Shown: in pieces, positions 1 through 10,610 of the stretch
Layout of the letters: each line of letters opens with the position of its first letter
Numbering within the stretch: position 1 is the stretch's first letter
Assembly (NCBI GenBank): GCA_963808315.1
Contig: CAWEFK010000038.1
Span: 16,260-80,259 of the forward strand
From: Palsa-504 sp963808315
GTDB taxonomy: Bacteria > Actinomycetota > Actinomycetes > Streptosporangiales > Streptosporangiaceae
Length of the DNA: 64,000 nucleotides
Direction: 5' to 3'
The notes under the pieces: generated by a model
Database searches by the model: none
What the model was told of the DNA's origin: nothing
What the model saw: the letters and a program-made list of their open reading frames with translations, nothing else
Translations under genes and position numbers: made by a program

Positions 1-1499
1 GCCATGCGGCGTTCAACCCGGAACCGGTCGCGGACTTCCTCGACGTCGGTGGTGCTCGGCGACGGCGAACAGGCCGTGCTCGCGATCACGGACCTGATTC
101 GGGACTGGAAGCGGGCCGGGCAGCCCGGCGGCCGGGACGGGCTGCTGCTCCGCCTCACGACGGTGGCTTACGTACCTCGATTCTACGACGTATCGTACCA
201 CCCGGACGGAAAGATTTCAAAAGTAATTCCGAACCGTCCCAGCGTACCGCCAACAGTTTCGAAACACACCGTGATGGACCTGGACGCCTGGCCGTACCCG
301 CGGGCGCCGGTCGTGCCGGTGGCCGAGACCGTGCACGAGCGGTACAGCGTGGAGATCTTCCGCGGCTGCACCCGCGGCTGCCGGTTCTGCCAGGCCGGGA
401 TGATCACCAGGCCGGTCCGGGAGCGGTCCATCACCACGATCGGCTCGATGGTCGCCCAGGGCGTGGCGGCCAGCGGTTTCGACGAGGTCGGGCTGCTGTC
501 CCTGTCGAGCGCGGACCACAGCGAGATCAACGAGATCGCGGTCGACCTGGCCGACTGCTACGAGGGCACCAACGTCGGGCTGTCGCTGCCCTCGACCCGG
601 GTGGACGCCTTCAACGTGACGCTGGCCGACGAGCTCAGCCGCAACGGCCGCAGGTCCGGGACTGACGTTCGCCCCGGAGGGCGGCTCGGAGCGGCTGCGC
701 AAGGTGATCAACAAGATGGTCACGGAAGAGGACCTGATCCGGACCGTCACCACGGCCTACGCCAGCGGCTGGCGGCAGGTGAAGCTGTACTTCATGTGCG
801 GACTGCCGACCGAGACCGACGAGGACGTGCTGGCCATCGCGCAGCTGGCGCGCAAGGTCATCGAGGCGGGCCGGAAGACCAGCGGGCGGCATGACATCAG
901 GTGCACGGTGTCGATCGGGGGTTTCGTGCCCAAGCCGCACACGCCGTTCCAGTGGGCGGCGCAGTGCGAGCCCGAGGTGGTGGACGCCCGGCTGCGCGCC
1001 CTCGGCGGCGCGCTGCGCGCCGATCGCGAGTACGGCAAGGCGATCGGGTTCCGCTATCACGACGGGCGGCCGGGACAGATCGAGGGGCTGCTCTCCCGGG
1101 GCGACCGCCGCGTCGGCGCCGTGATCCTGGCGGCCTGGCGGGACGGCGCGCGCTTCGACGGGTGGACCGAGTACTTCTCCTACGAGCGCTGGCAGCGGTG
1201 TGCCGAGTCGGCGCTGGCCACAGAGCCGGTGGACCTGGCATGGTACACTACGCGCGAACGTGATTACAGCGAGGTGCTCCCCTGGGAACACCTGGACGCG
1301 GGCCTTGACCGCGACTGGCTCTGGCAGGACTGGCAGGATTCCATCGCTCCCGAAGGGCGCGGCCGAGGTGGAAGATTGCCGGTGGACTCCGTGTTACGAA
1401 TGCGGGGTTTGTCCGGCTATGGACACCGAGATCCAGGTGGGTCCGACCGGGGCACGTCTCGACGGGAGGCGGCTGCTTCCCGTCGTGGTCGGGAGGTAG
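1..1499 (+). CDS. TIGR03960-type B12-binding radical SAM protein (5' end outside window, frameshifted)
   Basis: This is the C-terminal two thirds of a radical SAM protein of the TIGR03960 family, a probable cobalamin-binding enzyme that in actinobacteria is normally followed by the TIGR03936 protein and ribonuclease E, as here. The cluster-binding motif RGCTRGCRFCQAG (CxxxCxxC) lies near 358-395. The reading frame shifts three times: near 50 (the opening bases read AAFNPEPVADFLDV in another frame), near 655 before FAPEGGSERLRK, and near 1365 before the Cys-rich tail CRWTPCYECGVC. The tail could carry a second cluster or a zinc site. The N-terminal B12-binding domain lies left of the window. 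The substrate is unknown for this family; the link to RNase E suggests RNA modification, which is inference. Confidence 0.85.
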
Positions 1500-1500
1500 C

Positions 1501-2332
1501 GTGCCGGAGCCGGATCGCAGACGCCGGATCAGGCTGGCCCAGAAGCCTGCGGTGCAGCATCTGGTGGTCCGGTATGCTAAGCGCGGAAAGATGCGTTTTG
1601 CCAGCCACAGAGATGTGGCTCGCGCCTTCGAGCGGGGAGTGCGCAGGGCAGGGCTACCGATTGCTTATTCTGCCGGGTTTTCGCCGCACCCGAAGATTTC
1701 GTACGCGGGTGGTGCTCCGACTGGTGTGGCCAGCGAGGCTGAGTACCTCAGCCTCTCGCTGACCGCCCGGCAGGCTGAGGCGCAGGTGTGCCAGCGGCTG
1801 AACGCGGCACTGCCTGATGGGATTGATGTGATCGACGTCACCGAGAGTATCGGGGCAGACGGGAAACCGTCGGCGGGCTCCGGTAAGGCGCCGTCCGGCG
1901 GCTTCGGCGGCCTGGAGGCTTCTGAGTGGCGTGTGGTTCTACCGGGTGTGCGGACGGCGGCGGCCGAGCAGGCGGTCGCGAGCTTCCTCGCTCTCGGCGA
2001 GGCGCCGGTTGAGCGCCTCACGGACAAGGGCGTCCGGCGGTCTGGATGCTCGCGCGGCCGTGCTGGAAATGAACGTCGTCACGTTGGACGGGATCACGGC
2101 CGATCCTGAGGGCGGCCCGCGCGCCGCCGGAACAGGTCATGAAGATTGTGCCATTCTCCGAATGGTTGTTCTACATACGGCACCTGCCGTGCGGCCCGAG
2201 GATGTTTTGACCGCGCTGCGCGAAAGGAACGGCATCGTCGCGTCGTCGCCGCCATTGACCACCCGGCTGGCGCAGGGTTCACAAGCCCTGCTGACCGGGA
2301 AGACCCTGTTGCCAGGGGAGAGTGGGTCATGA
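1501..2332 (+). CDS. TIGR03936 / DUF2344 radical SAM-associated protein (frameshifted)
   Basis: Small partner protein of the preceding radical SAM enzyme, starting at GTG one base after its stop, so the two are translationally linked. The N-terminal segment HLVVRYAKRGKMRFASHRD and the FSPHPKISY motif are typical of DUF2344 proteins. The frame is lost near 2035 (a one-base change after LTDKGVRR) and resumes with LDARAAVLEMNVVTLDG in another frame, ending in a TGA at 2330-2332. About 275 residues in the repaired reading, matching the family. Function is unproven; co-occurrence and fusion with TIGR03960 in other genomes point to a shared reaction. Confidence 0.85.
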
Positions 2333-2569
2333 CGGCGTCACGGTGGTGCCGGGGAGCCGTACCCGTGAAGACAAGAGATCAAGTTACCAGGCTCGGTGCT
2401 GTCGAGCTGGCGCGGTTCACCGCGCGAGCTCAGGGCTGCCCACGCGGCTCCGGCCGGGCCTACGTTGACAACGTGCTCCCGTGTGGTGTGCGGGCGCGTC
2501 GCGGTATGCCGTCATGGAACGGAACGCCCCGACACCGCGCGCCCGGGAGCCTGACTGGAGATAGCCCGA

Positions 2570-5467
2570 ATGCTCGACAGCGAGCTACACGACAGAGATT
2601 CCAATGACAACACGGCGGGCGGGACAACGCGGAGGCGGGCCGGTGAGCTGAACCCGAGCGTGCCCGCGGCGGTGTTCCAGCCGCCGCCGGTGGTGTTCCA
2701 GCCGCCCACCGCGCGGCCGGACGCACGCCGCCCGACGCCGTGCGGCCAGACGGCGCGCGGCCAGATGGCGCATCGCCGGAACCCAGGTCGGCCAGGTCGT
2801 CTCGATCTGCCCGATCCTCGGCAGCGGCCAGGAACGCCGGGGCCGACAGTGGCACGGACACCGCAGGAAGTCCCGCTGGTTCCGCGGGTGCCGGGGTTCC
2901 TGACGACGATGACGACGGCTCAGGGTCAGGGCGCCGGCGCCGGCGCAGGCCGAGCCGCGGCCGGGCCAGGAACGGTGAGGGGGACGCGCGGCCGAGGCGA
3001 ACGACGACCAGCCGGAGAGCCAGGGCGGCGAAGAAGCCCAGAACCCCCAGAACCCCCAGGACTCCCAGCCTGCCCCGGCCGACGCCGGGAACCGGCGCGG
3101 GCCAGGCCGAGGGCCGCAAGCCGGCCTCCCGCACGCGCAGCCGGAGAGGTACTGCGGCCGCTGCCGCGGACTCCGCCGCCAGCGCGGAGTCGGCCCCCGG
3201 GTCCGCCGGATCCGCGGAATCGGGCCGCCCGGACGAGGGCAACGGGACGGCCGACGATGATGACGACGACGGCTCGGGCTCGTCAAGCGCGCGCAGGCGC
3301 AGGCGCAAGCGCCGCCGGGGTTCGGCCGATGGCGGCGCGGACCCGGTGACCCCCGATGACCCGCCCGACACCGTGGTGCACGTCCGTGAGCCGAACGGCC
3401 AATGACGACGTGCGCTCGGTCAAGGGTTCCACCAGGCTCGAAGCCAAGAAGCAGCGTCGGCGCGAGGGCCGGGAAACCGGCCGCCGCCGGCCGCCGATCG
3501 TCACCGAGTCCGAGTTCCTGGCCCGCCGCGAGTCGGTCGTGCGGACCATGGTGGTCCGGCAGCGCAAGGACCGCACTCAGATCGCCGTGCTCGAGGACGG
3601 TGTCCTGGTCGAGCACTACGTGAACCGGTCCAGCCAGCAGTCCTACGTGGGCAACGTCTACCTCGGCAAGGTGCAGAACGTCCTGCCCTCGATGGAAGCC
3701 GCCTTCGTCGACGTCGGCAAGGGTCGCAACGCGGTGCTCTACGCTGGCGAGGTCAACTTCGATGTCAGCGGGCTCGAGGGGCAGCCAAAGCGGATCGAGT
3801 CGGCCCTGAAGTCGGGCCAATCGGTGATCGTGCAGGTCACGAAGGACCCGGTCGGCCACAAGGGGGCCCGGCTGACCAGCCAGGTCAGCCTGCCCGGCCG
3901 GTACCTGGTCTACGTGCCCGGCGCGTCCATGACCGGCATCAGCCGCAAGCTGCCCGACACCGAGCGGAATCGGCTCAAGCAGATCCTCAAGCGGGTCATG
4001 CCGGAGAACGCCGGCGTCATCGTCCGGACCGCGGCGGAGGGAGCGGCCGAGGAAGAACTGGACCGCGACGTCACCCGGCTCGCCGCCCAGTGGGAGGCGA
4101 TCGAGAAGAAGGCCAAGACGGCCAACGCGCCCGCGCTGCTCTACAGCGAGCCCGACCTCACCATCCGGGTCATCAGGGACGTGTTCAACGAGGACTTCGC
4201 CTCGCTCGTGGTGTCCGGCGACGAGGCCTGGGACGTGGTGGACGAGTACGTCAAGTACGTCGCGCCGCACCTGGCGGACCGGATCACCCGCTGGGAGGGC
4301 AACCGGGACGCGTTCGCCGAGTACCGCATCGACGAGCAGCTGGCCAAGGCCCTGGAGCGCAAGGTCTGGCTGCCGAGCGGCGGATCGCTGGTCATCGACA
4401 AGACCGAGGCGATGACGGTCGTCGACGTCAACACCGGCAAGTTCACCGGGCAGGGCGGGAACCTGGAGGAGACCGTCACCCGGAACAACCTCGAGGCGGC
4501 CGAGGAGATCGTCCGCCAGCTCCGGCTGCGCGACGTGGGCGGCATCGTGGTCATCGACTTCATCGACATGGTGCTGGAGAGCAACCGGGACCTGGTGCTC
4601 CGCAGGCTGCTCGAATGCCTGGCCCGGGACCGGACCAAGCACCAGGTCGCCGAGGTGACCTCGCTCGGCCTGGTGCAGATGACCAGGAAGCGGGTGGGCG
4701 CAGGCCTGCTCGAGGCCTTCTCGACACCCTGTGAGTGCTGCAACGGCCGCGGCGTGATCCTCACCTTCGACCCCGATACCGACGCCCCCGCGCCGCACCA
4801 CATGCACGCTCCCACCCGCGGCAACGGCAGCGGCAACGGAGCCCGGGCGGTAGCCGCGGCCACCTTGGCCAGCTCAGCCTCGGCCAGCTCGGGCCCGGCC
4901 AGCCCCGCCTCGGTCGGCCGGCCCGCGCTCCATCCGCCCGACGCCACCCCGCCCGACGTGCTCTACCCCGACAGCGCGTCCCAGCCGGACGCCCAGGCCC
5001 CAGCGGCCCAGGCCCCGAACACCCAGGCCCCGGACAGCCAGGCCCCAGCCGCCCGGCGCGGCAACGGCCGTCACCGCCGCAGCCAGTCCGCCGGCGCCCA
5101 GTCCGCCGGCGATGCGCCAGTCCGCGAACGCGCAGCCGGACAACGGCCAGCACGCGAGCGGCCCAGCACGCGAGCGCCCAGTCAGACGCCGGCCAGCACG
5201 CGAGCGCCCAGCCGGACAACAACCAACCGGACAACGGGCAACCAGGCAACGGGCCGGCGGACGACGGACCGGCTGAGCCAGGCCGCTCTAGCGCAGCGGC
5301 CGCCGTCGCCGCCGCAAGCCTGCCGCCTCGGTCCCGCCGCCACAACGTCCAGCGCCACAGCGTCCACCGCCACAGCGTCGGCAGCGTCCCCAGCCGCGTC
5401 GGCCGTTCCCGCGAGCGCTGTCACCTCCGTCTCGGAAGCCCCGCAGGCCCAGGACGGCGCCGCCTAA
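2570..5467 (+). CDS. rne: Ribonuclease E/G with long disordered arms (frameshifted)
   Basis: Endoribonuclease that begins mRNA decay and processes rRNA precursors. The ATG at 2570 has a GGAG box about ten bases upstream. The first ~270 residues are a low-complexity arm with DDDDD and RRRRRRR tracts, typical of actinobacterial RNase E. The catalytic core begins with VKGSTRLEAKKQRRREG, then the S1 domain (YVGNVYLGKVQNVLPS), the catalytic Asp motifs VVDVNTGKFTG and VVIDFIDM, and the Zn-link CECC near 4730-4741. The C-terminal arm is Ala/Pro/Gln-rich. The frame changes near 2715 and near 3395 (two compensating shifts); an Arg-rich stretch RRRRRKPAAS in a third frame near 5300 hints at a further shift in the tail, so the exact C terminus is uncertain. 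Confidence 0.9.
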
Positions 5468-5603
5468 CCACCAGGTCAACCGCCACGAAACGAGCCATGG
5501 CACGGAGGCGACCCCAACGGCAGGCAGCGATGCTGCCGGGACGCAGAATGCTTGCCGTGATCCGGGAACGCCCGCGCAGGCGGCCCGGTTTGGCCAGCTC
5601 ACT

Positions 5604-5651
5604 GATCGTGGATCGAAACCCCCCCTATAGCGGGGGTTTCGATCCACGATC
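5604..5651. terminator. Perfect 20-bp hairpin after rne
   Basis: Arms at 5604-5623 and 5632-5651 are perfectly complementary, with loop CCTATAGC. The arms contain GATCGTGGATCG and CGATCCACGATC. It lies between the RNase E stop and rplU and would act as a terminator or RNA-stability hairpin in either direction; no U-tract follows. Related hairpins occur at 30340-30385 and 43351-43390. The remaining gap between rne and rplU (5468-5989) shows no further gene and presumably carries the rplU promoter and leader. Confidence 0.75.
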
Positions 5652-5989
5652 CTGTCGTCCCCTTAGCCGCCCGAAGGCATGTGGCCTGTGAGGCGGCTGA
5701 GTCCTGGCACGGGCTAGCCGCGGGACGTTCCACCGAAAGGCCATTCCCTGGCGAATCGAGCCGGCTGCATCAGGGCACGACCTCCTGCCCCGCACCCATA
5801 GCGCGTGCCCCCGCGGACACCGAACGACTCCGGTTCGTGGACAGGCTGAGGTCTGGTAGCCTTAGCGGTCGGGAGTCGCCGCTGCGCGGGACCCCGTGTG
5901 CAAGCTCAAGCGAGTCCAAGCGAGCCCGCCGTGGTGACACCGGTATGCCGGGGCACGCAAGGAAAGCGCAAGGAAAGAGAGAGTCTCGG

Positions 5990-6367
5990 GTGTACGCGAT
6001 TGTGCGCTGCGGCGGCAGGCAGGAAAAGGTCGCGCTTGATGATGTTCTCACCGTCGATAAGCTTCCCGGTGAGCATGGCTCAAGCGTTACGCTGCCGGCT
6101 CTGCTGGTGGTGGATGGTGAGCGGGTTATCAGCGACCCCGCCGAGGTCGGCCGATACCTGGTCACGGCGGACATCGTCGGTGACGCGGCTGGTCCCAAGA
6201 TCAACATGATCCATTACCGGAACAAGACCGGCTACCGGCGCCGCCTGGGCCACCGGCAGCACTATACCCTGGTGCGGATCACCCACATCGGCACCGAAGA
6301 CAAGGCGAAGGCCAAGGCGGACACCAAGCCGAAGGCGCGGGCCAAGGCTAAGGCGGAGGAGGACTGA
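5990..6367 (+). CDS. rplU: 50S ribosomal protein L21
   Basis: Structural protein of the large ribosomal subunit that binds 23S rRNA. The GTG at 5990 gives the standard N terminus VYAIVRCGGRQEKV, with AAGGAAAGAGAG upstream as ribosome-binding site; earlier in-frame starts would add an unsupported extension. The family signature KTGYRRRLGHRQHYT is intact. The C terminus has a Lys/Ala-rich tail (KAKAKADTKPKARAKAKAEED) of the kind seen in actinobacterial L21. One base separates its stop from rpmA, so the two are co-transcribed. 125 residues, no frameshift. Confidence 0.97.
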   Translation: MYAIVRCGGRQEKVALDDVLTVDKLPGEHGSSVTLPALLVVDGERVISDPAEVGRYLVTADIVGDAAGPKINMIHYRNKTGYRRRLGHRQHYTLVRITHIGTEDKAKAKADTKPKARAKAKAEED

Positions 6368-6368
6368 G

Positions 6369-6633
6369 ATGGCACACAAGAAGGGCGCGTCATCCAGCCG
6401 CAACGGTCGCGACTCGAACGCCCAGCGCCTCGGCGTCAAGCGTTTCGGCGGCCAGCAGGTGAACGCGGGCGAGATCATCGTCCGCCAGCGCGGGACGCAC
6501 TTCCACCCGGGCGACGGGCGTCGGCCGGGGTAGCGACGACACGCTGTTCGCGCTGGTCGAGGGCAAGGTTGAGTTCGGCAGGCGCCGCGGCCGCCGGGCT
6601 GTCAGCATCGTTCCTGGCGAGCCCCCGGCGTAG
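6369..6633 (+). CDS. rpmA: 50S ribosomal protein L27 (one-base frameshift)
   Basis: Large-subunit protein reaching the peptidyl transferase centre. MAHKKGASSSRNGRDSNAQR, LGVKRFGGQQV and GTHFHPGDG are conserved L27 sequence. Just after HPGDG there is an extra C (gggCgtc near 6521) that would end the protein early at a TAG; removing it restores VGRGSDDTLFALVEGKVEFG and a stop at 6631-6633. L27 is essential in practice, so this shift is most likely a sequencing error and is a good marker of the error rate of this assembly. Confidence 0.95.
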
Positions 6634-6650
6634 GTCCGCCGAGGCTGTAC

Positions 6651-6738
6651 GCCAGGAATCCCGAAGCGCCAGGAAACCTCCAAGCGCCAGGAAACCCCGA
6701 AGCGCCAGGAACCTCCAAGAGTCAGCAAACCTAGAAGG
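6651..6738. repeat. Five imperfect 17-18-nt tandem repeats downstream of rpmA
   Basis: Unit of the form CGCCAGGAAACCTCCAAG repeated about five times with drift (AATCCCGAAG, AAACCTCCAAG, AAACCCCGAAG, AACCTCCAAG, then AAACCTAGAAG). It fills the gap between the rpmA stop and the terminator. No coding reading is convincing. Confidence 0.7.
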
Positions 6739-6765
6739 CGGGCCCGGGCAACCCGGCCCGCCTTT
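6737..6765 (+). terminator. Terminator after rplU-rpmA
   Basis: GGCGGGCCCGGG, loop CAA, then CCCGGCCCGCC followed by TTT. The stem has one bulged C. Position after rpmA and before the obgE ribosome-binding site fits an intrinsic terminator or attenuator separating ribosomal genes from obgE. Confidence 0.7.
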
Positions 6766-6832
6766 ACGCAAGTCACGTCCAACGTGCCACAGTCACGTGC
6801 AGACAGTACATGCAAGAAAGGAGATGGGCATT

Positions 6833-8269
6833 GTGGCGGAGTTCGCCGACCGGGTCACGCTGCAGGTGCAGGCCGGCCACGGCGGGAACGGCTGCGCCTC
6901 GGTTCACCGCGAGAAGTTCAAGCCGCTCGGCGGCCCGGACGGGGGTAACGGCGGCCACGGCGGGGACGTGATCCTGGAAGTGGACGCGAGTTCGGCGACC
7001 CTGCTCGACTTCCACCGCCGTCCGGTCCGCCGGGCCGGTAACGGCAAGCAGGGCGAGGGTTCGAACCGGACCGGAGCCAACGGACCCGACCTGATCATCG
7101 CGGTGCCGAACGGGACCGAGGTGAAAACCGCGGACGGGGAGGTCCTCGCCGATCTCGTCGGCACCGGCGCCAGGTTCGTGGCCGCGGCGGGCGGCCGCGG
7201 CGGGCTGGGCAACGCCGCTCTGGCCAGCCCGCGCCGCAAGGCGCCGGGTTTCGCCCTCAAGGGCGAGCCGGGCGAGCAGCGTGATCTCATCCTGGAGCTG
7301 AAGACGGTGGCCGACGTGGGGCTGGTCGGCTTCCCCAACGCCGGGAAGTCCTCGATCATCGCGGCGATGTCCGCGGCCCGGCCGAAGATCGCCGACTACC
7401 CGTTCACCACCTTGATCCCGAACCTCGGCGTGCTGGAAGCCGGCGACGTCCAGTTCGTCGTGGCCGACGTGCCCGGGCTGATCCCGGGCGCCAGCCAGGG
7501 CAAGGGCCTGGGACACGACTTCCTGCGGCACGTCGAACGCTGCTCCACCCTGGTCCACGTGCTCGACTGCGCCGCCGAAGCCGCCGAACTGCCCGGCCGT
7601 AACCCGGTCGCGGACCTGGCGGCGCTCGAGGAGGAGCTCGCCGCCTACGGCGACGCCACCGGAGCGGAGCTGGTCGGGCGGCCGCGGCTCATCGCGCTGA
7701 ACAAGATCGACGTGCCCGCGGCCCGCGAGCAGGCCGAGCAGGTCAAGCCCCAGTTCGAGGCCCGTGGCTATCAGGTCTTCGAGATCTCCGCCGCGACCGG
7801 CGAGGGCCTGCGCCAGCTGGGCTTCGCCATGGCCGCCCTGGTCGCGGCCGACCGGGCCGCTCGTCCCGCCGAGCAGGCCGCCGAACGGGTCAGGGTGCCC
7901 GTGAAGGCCGCCGACGATTCGGGCTTCGAGGTGGTCAAGGTCGGGGAGAGCTTCCTCATCCACGGCGAGAAGCCGCAGCGGTGGGTGATGCAGACCGACT
8001 TCAGCAACGACGAGGCGATCGGCTACCTGGCCGACCGGCTGGCCCGGCTGGGCGTGGAGGAGGCGCTGGCCGAGGCGGGGGCCGAGGCGGGCGCCGAGGT
8101 CCTGATCGGCGACCCGGACGATCTGGACGACGCCGTGGTGTTCGACTGGGACCCGGCCGCTCCGATGGCCGGCGGAGCAGGCGGGCACGGCGGGCACAGC
8201 AGCTACCGGTCCAAGGGCGGCAAGCAGCACCTCGGCCCGCGCGGGACCGACTCCCGGCTCAACCCATGA
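6833..8269 (+). CDS. obgE: Obg family GTPase
   Basis: Essential GTPase linked to 50S ribosome assembly and, in actinomycetes, to growth state and differentiation. The GTG at 6833 follows AAGGAG (6818-6823) at nine bases; an in-frame ATG at 6824 has no spacing and is rejected. The Gly-rich OBG fold is recognisable (HGGNGCASVHREKFKPLGG), then the G domain with G1 GFPNAGKSS, G3 DVPGL and G4 NKID, and a C-terminal OCT domain ending in a Gly/His-rich tail. 478 residues, no frameshift. Its stop overlaps the proB start as ATGA. Confidence 0.97.
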   Translation: MAEFADRVTLQVQAGHGGNGCASVHREKFKPLGGPDGGNGGHGGDVILEVDASSATLLDFHRRPVRRAGNGKQGEGSNRTGANGPDLIIAVPNGTEVKTADGEVLADLVGTGARFVAAAGGRGGLGNAALASPRRKAPGFALKGEPGEQRDLILELKTVADVGLVGFPNAGKSSIIAAMSAARPKIADYPFTTLIPNLGVLEAGDVQFVVADVPGLIPGASQGKGLGHDFLRHVERCSTLVHVLDCAAEAAELPGRNPVADLAALEEELAAYGDATGAELVGRPRLIALNKIDVPAAREQAEQVKPQFEARGYQVFEISAATGEGLRQLGFAMAALVAADRAARPAEQAAERVRVPVKAADDSGFEVVKVGESFLIHGEKPQRWVMQTDFSNDEAIGYLADRLARLGVEEALAEAGAEAGAEVLIGDPDDLDDAVVFDWDPAAPMAGGAGGHGGHSSYRSKGGKQHLGPRGTDSRLNP

Positions 8270-9498
8270 CCCCCGCCAGCCCGCGCGGAGCACCCCGCCG
8301 CCCGCGCGGAGCACCCGGCTGCCCGCGCGGAGCGCCCCGCCGCCCGGCCGGACATCGAGGGCGCGGCCCGGGTCGTGGTCAAGGTCGGCTCCTCGTCCCT
8401 GACCACGACGGCCGGTGAGATCGCCGGCGAGATGATCGAGGCGCTGGCCGCCGCCCTGGCCACCCGCGTCCAGGCCGGCACGCAGCTCGTGCTGGTCTCC
8501 TCCGGGGCGATCGCGTCCGGCCTGGCGCCGCTCGGGCTGTCCCGCCGGCCCAGCGACCTGGCCACCCAGCAGGCCGCGGCCAGCGTCGGCCAGGGACTGC
8601 TCATCGCCAGGTACACGGCCGCGTTCGCCCGGCACGGCATCCGGACCGGCCAGGTGCTGCTGTCCGCCGACGACCTGATGCGCCGGACGCACTACCGCAA
8701 CGCGCAGCGGACCCTGGACCGGCTGCTCGAGCTGGGCGTGCTGCCGGTGGTCAACGAGAACGACACGGTGGCCACCGACGAGATCAGGTTCGGTGACAAC
8801 GACCGCCTCGCCGCCCTGGTCGCGCACGTCACGCGGGCCTCGGCGCTGATCCTGCTGTCCGACGTCGACGGCCTGTACAACGGCGACCCGCGCCGCGGCG
8901 CGACCCAGCGGATCACCGAGGTGCGTGACCAATCCGACCTGGCCGGCATCACGGCTGGGCCGGGGCGTAAAGCCGGCCAGGCGGGCCACGGCCCCAAGGC
9001 ACAAGGCAGCCAGAACGGTCAACCCAGGGCATCGGCGGCATGGCGACCAAGGTGGAGGCCGCGATGATCGCCTCGGCGGCCGGCATCCCGACGGTGGTCA
9101 CCGACACGGCGAGCGCCCCCGCCGCCCTGGCGGGCGCCGCGGTCGGCACCTACTTCGCCGCCCACGGCCGCAGGCTCGCCACCCGGCTGCTCTGGCTGAA
9201 GCACGCGGCGGTGGCCCGCGGCAGCCTGACCATCGACACCGGCGCGGTCGAGGCCGTGGTCAACCGCCGGGCCAGCCTGCTTCCGGCCGGCATCACCGGC
9301 GTCGAAGGCACCTTCGACGCCGGTGACCCGGTCAACCTCAGCGACTCCCACGGCACGATCGTCGCGCGCGGCCTGGTGAACTACGACGCGACCGAGATTC
9401 CCGGCCTGATGGGCCGGTCCACCCGGTGGCTGGCGAGCAAGCTAGGCCCGGAGTACGAACGCGAGGTCGTGCACCGCGACGACCTCGTCATCCTTTAG
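8266..9498 (+). CDS. proB: Glutamate 5-kinase (frameshifted)
   Basis: First enzyme of proline synthesis: phosphorylates L-glutamate with ATP. An ATG at 8266 overlaps the obgE stop (ATGA) but lies in a different frame from the kinase core, which opens with ARVVVKVGSSSLTT near 8357; the shift must fall within the GC-rich repeats at 8281-8343. If the overlap is a coincidence, a GTG at 8375 is the only in-frame start and would cut the first strand. A second shift near 9025 joins LAGITAG to GIGGMATKVEAA. Kinase motifs PVVNENDTV and LLSDVDGLY are present, and the C-terminal PUA domain is complete. proA, which often follows, is not in the window. Confidence 0.92.
8281..8343. repeat. Three 21-nt tandem repeats at the proB 5' end
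   Basis: CCCGCGCGGAGCACCCCGCCG occurs three times in tandem with one or two changes each, just after the ATGA overlap of obgE and proB. Being a multiple of three it would encode an Ala/Arg-rich repeat. The frameshift that separates the proB ATG from its core must lie here. Confidence 0.7.
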
Positions 9499-10540
9499 TT
9501 GTCGTCGCTGCTGCCGTACGCTGCCGCCGCCGCCGCGGTTGGAGAACCGGTCGAACAGCCCCCCGGCGGCGTTGGCCATGTTCCCGGCCGCACCGCGGAC
9601 CATGCCGATCAGCGGGTCCTCCGAGCGGTTCCAGGACTCCTGGTACGCCTTGGCGGCACTGCGGACTTCGTCGCCCACCGACGCGTTGCGGTCGGTGTCA
9701 CGGCGCGGGTAGTCGCCGGCCAGGATGCGGTCGTACTCGCCGCTGGCCACCCACTGGTCGAGCTCGGCGAACCGCACCACGGCGAACGGGTGCGTGTTGC
9801 CCTGGAGCTGGAGCAGCTTGAGGATGCTGTCCCGCAGGTCGGGCGCCGCGTCGTACTCGCGGGCCTGGTCGTGGAAGGCGTCGGCGTTCATCTCCGCCAG
9901 CCGCGAGCCGCCGGCCAGCTTCATCAGCACCCGCCGGGACGCGTCCACGTCCTGGCCGGCCAGCAGCCCGGCCCGGTCGCAGGACAGCTCGGACTTGCGG
10001 TACCACTCCTCCAGGCCCCAGATGATGGCCCGGAGGCCGAGGTAGCCGATCGGCATCCAGGCGATCCGCTGGGCCAGCAGGATCAGGTTGTACAGCATGG
10101 TCCGGTACACCGCTGTGCCCGGACAGGACGTGCCCGAGTTCGTGCCCGATGACCGCCCGCAGCTCCTCGGCGTCGAGCAGGTCGACCAGGCCCGAGTTGA
10201 GCACGATGAACGGAGTGTTGGTGCCGAGCGCCATCGCGTTCACCAGCGGTGTCTGCGTGATGAACAGCTCGGGGACCTTTTCCATGTCCAGCACGTAGGC
10301 GCCGTCGCGCAGCATCTCGTGGATGTGCGGGAACTGCCGCTCGGATACCTTTACTCCGCTGGCGAGGAAATTTAGCCGCATGGCCCGCTCGTTGAACAGG
10401 CCGTTCAGCAGCTTAAGCAGGGTGTCGAAGCCGGTGAGCTTACGCAGCGCCACCAGCGCCGAACGGTCGGCGGGATGCTCGTATGCGCGGGACGAGATGC
10501 CGGTGAGCCGGACTCGGGCGCGATCTGGCACTGAAGTCAT
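9442..10540 (-). CDS. M48 family metalloprotease (frameshifted)
   Basis: Zinc peptidase of the HtpX/Ste24 type. The zinc motif HELGH sits in AVIGHELGHVLSG. Start chosen at the ATG at 10540 (MTSVPDRARVRL). The frame shifts near 10115, after which YNLILLAQRIAWMPIGYLG reads as a membrane-associated segment, followed by SELSCDRAGLLAG, which carries the third zinc ligand region (ExxxDRAG), and a Gly-rich tail. The last ~57 bases overlap the convergent proB end; the true C terminus may be slightly earlier. Divergent from nadD. It probably degrades misfolded membrane proteins (inference from the family). Confidence 0.85.
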
Positions 10541-10610
10541 ATCTCGAATCATAGCCCGAGTGCCGGCCGGTTGGGCCGGTACGATACGAGCCACGAAGGG
10601 GGCATGAGAA

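Noticed and set aside
2585..4807. Long minus-strand open frame (740 codons) opposite rne
   Set aside because: Composition follows the GC-rich antisense of RNase E; no family features, and rne motifs on the plus strand are certain.
6773..9022. Long minus-strand frame (749 codons) opposite obgE and proB
   Set aside because: Pure shadow of obgE/proB codon bias; Arg/Gly/Gln-rich without domains.
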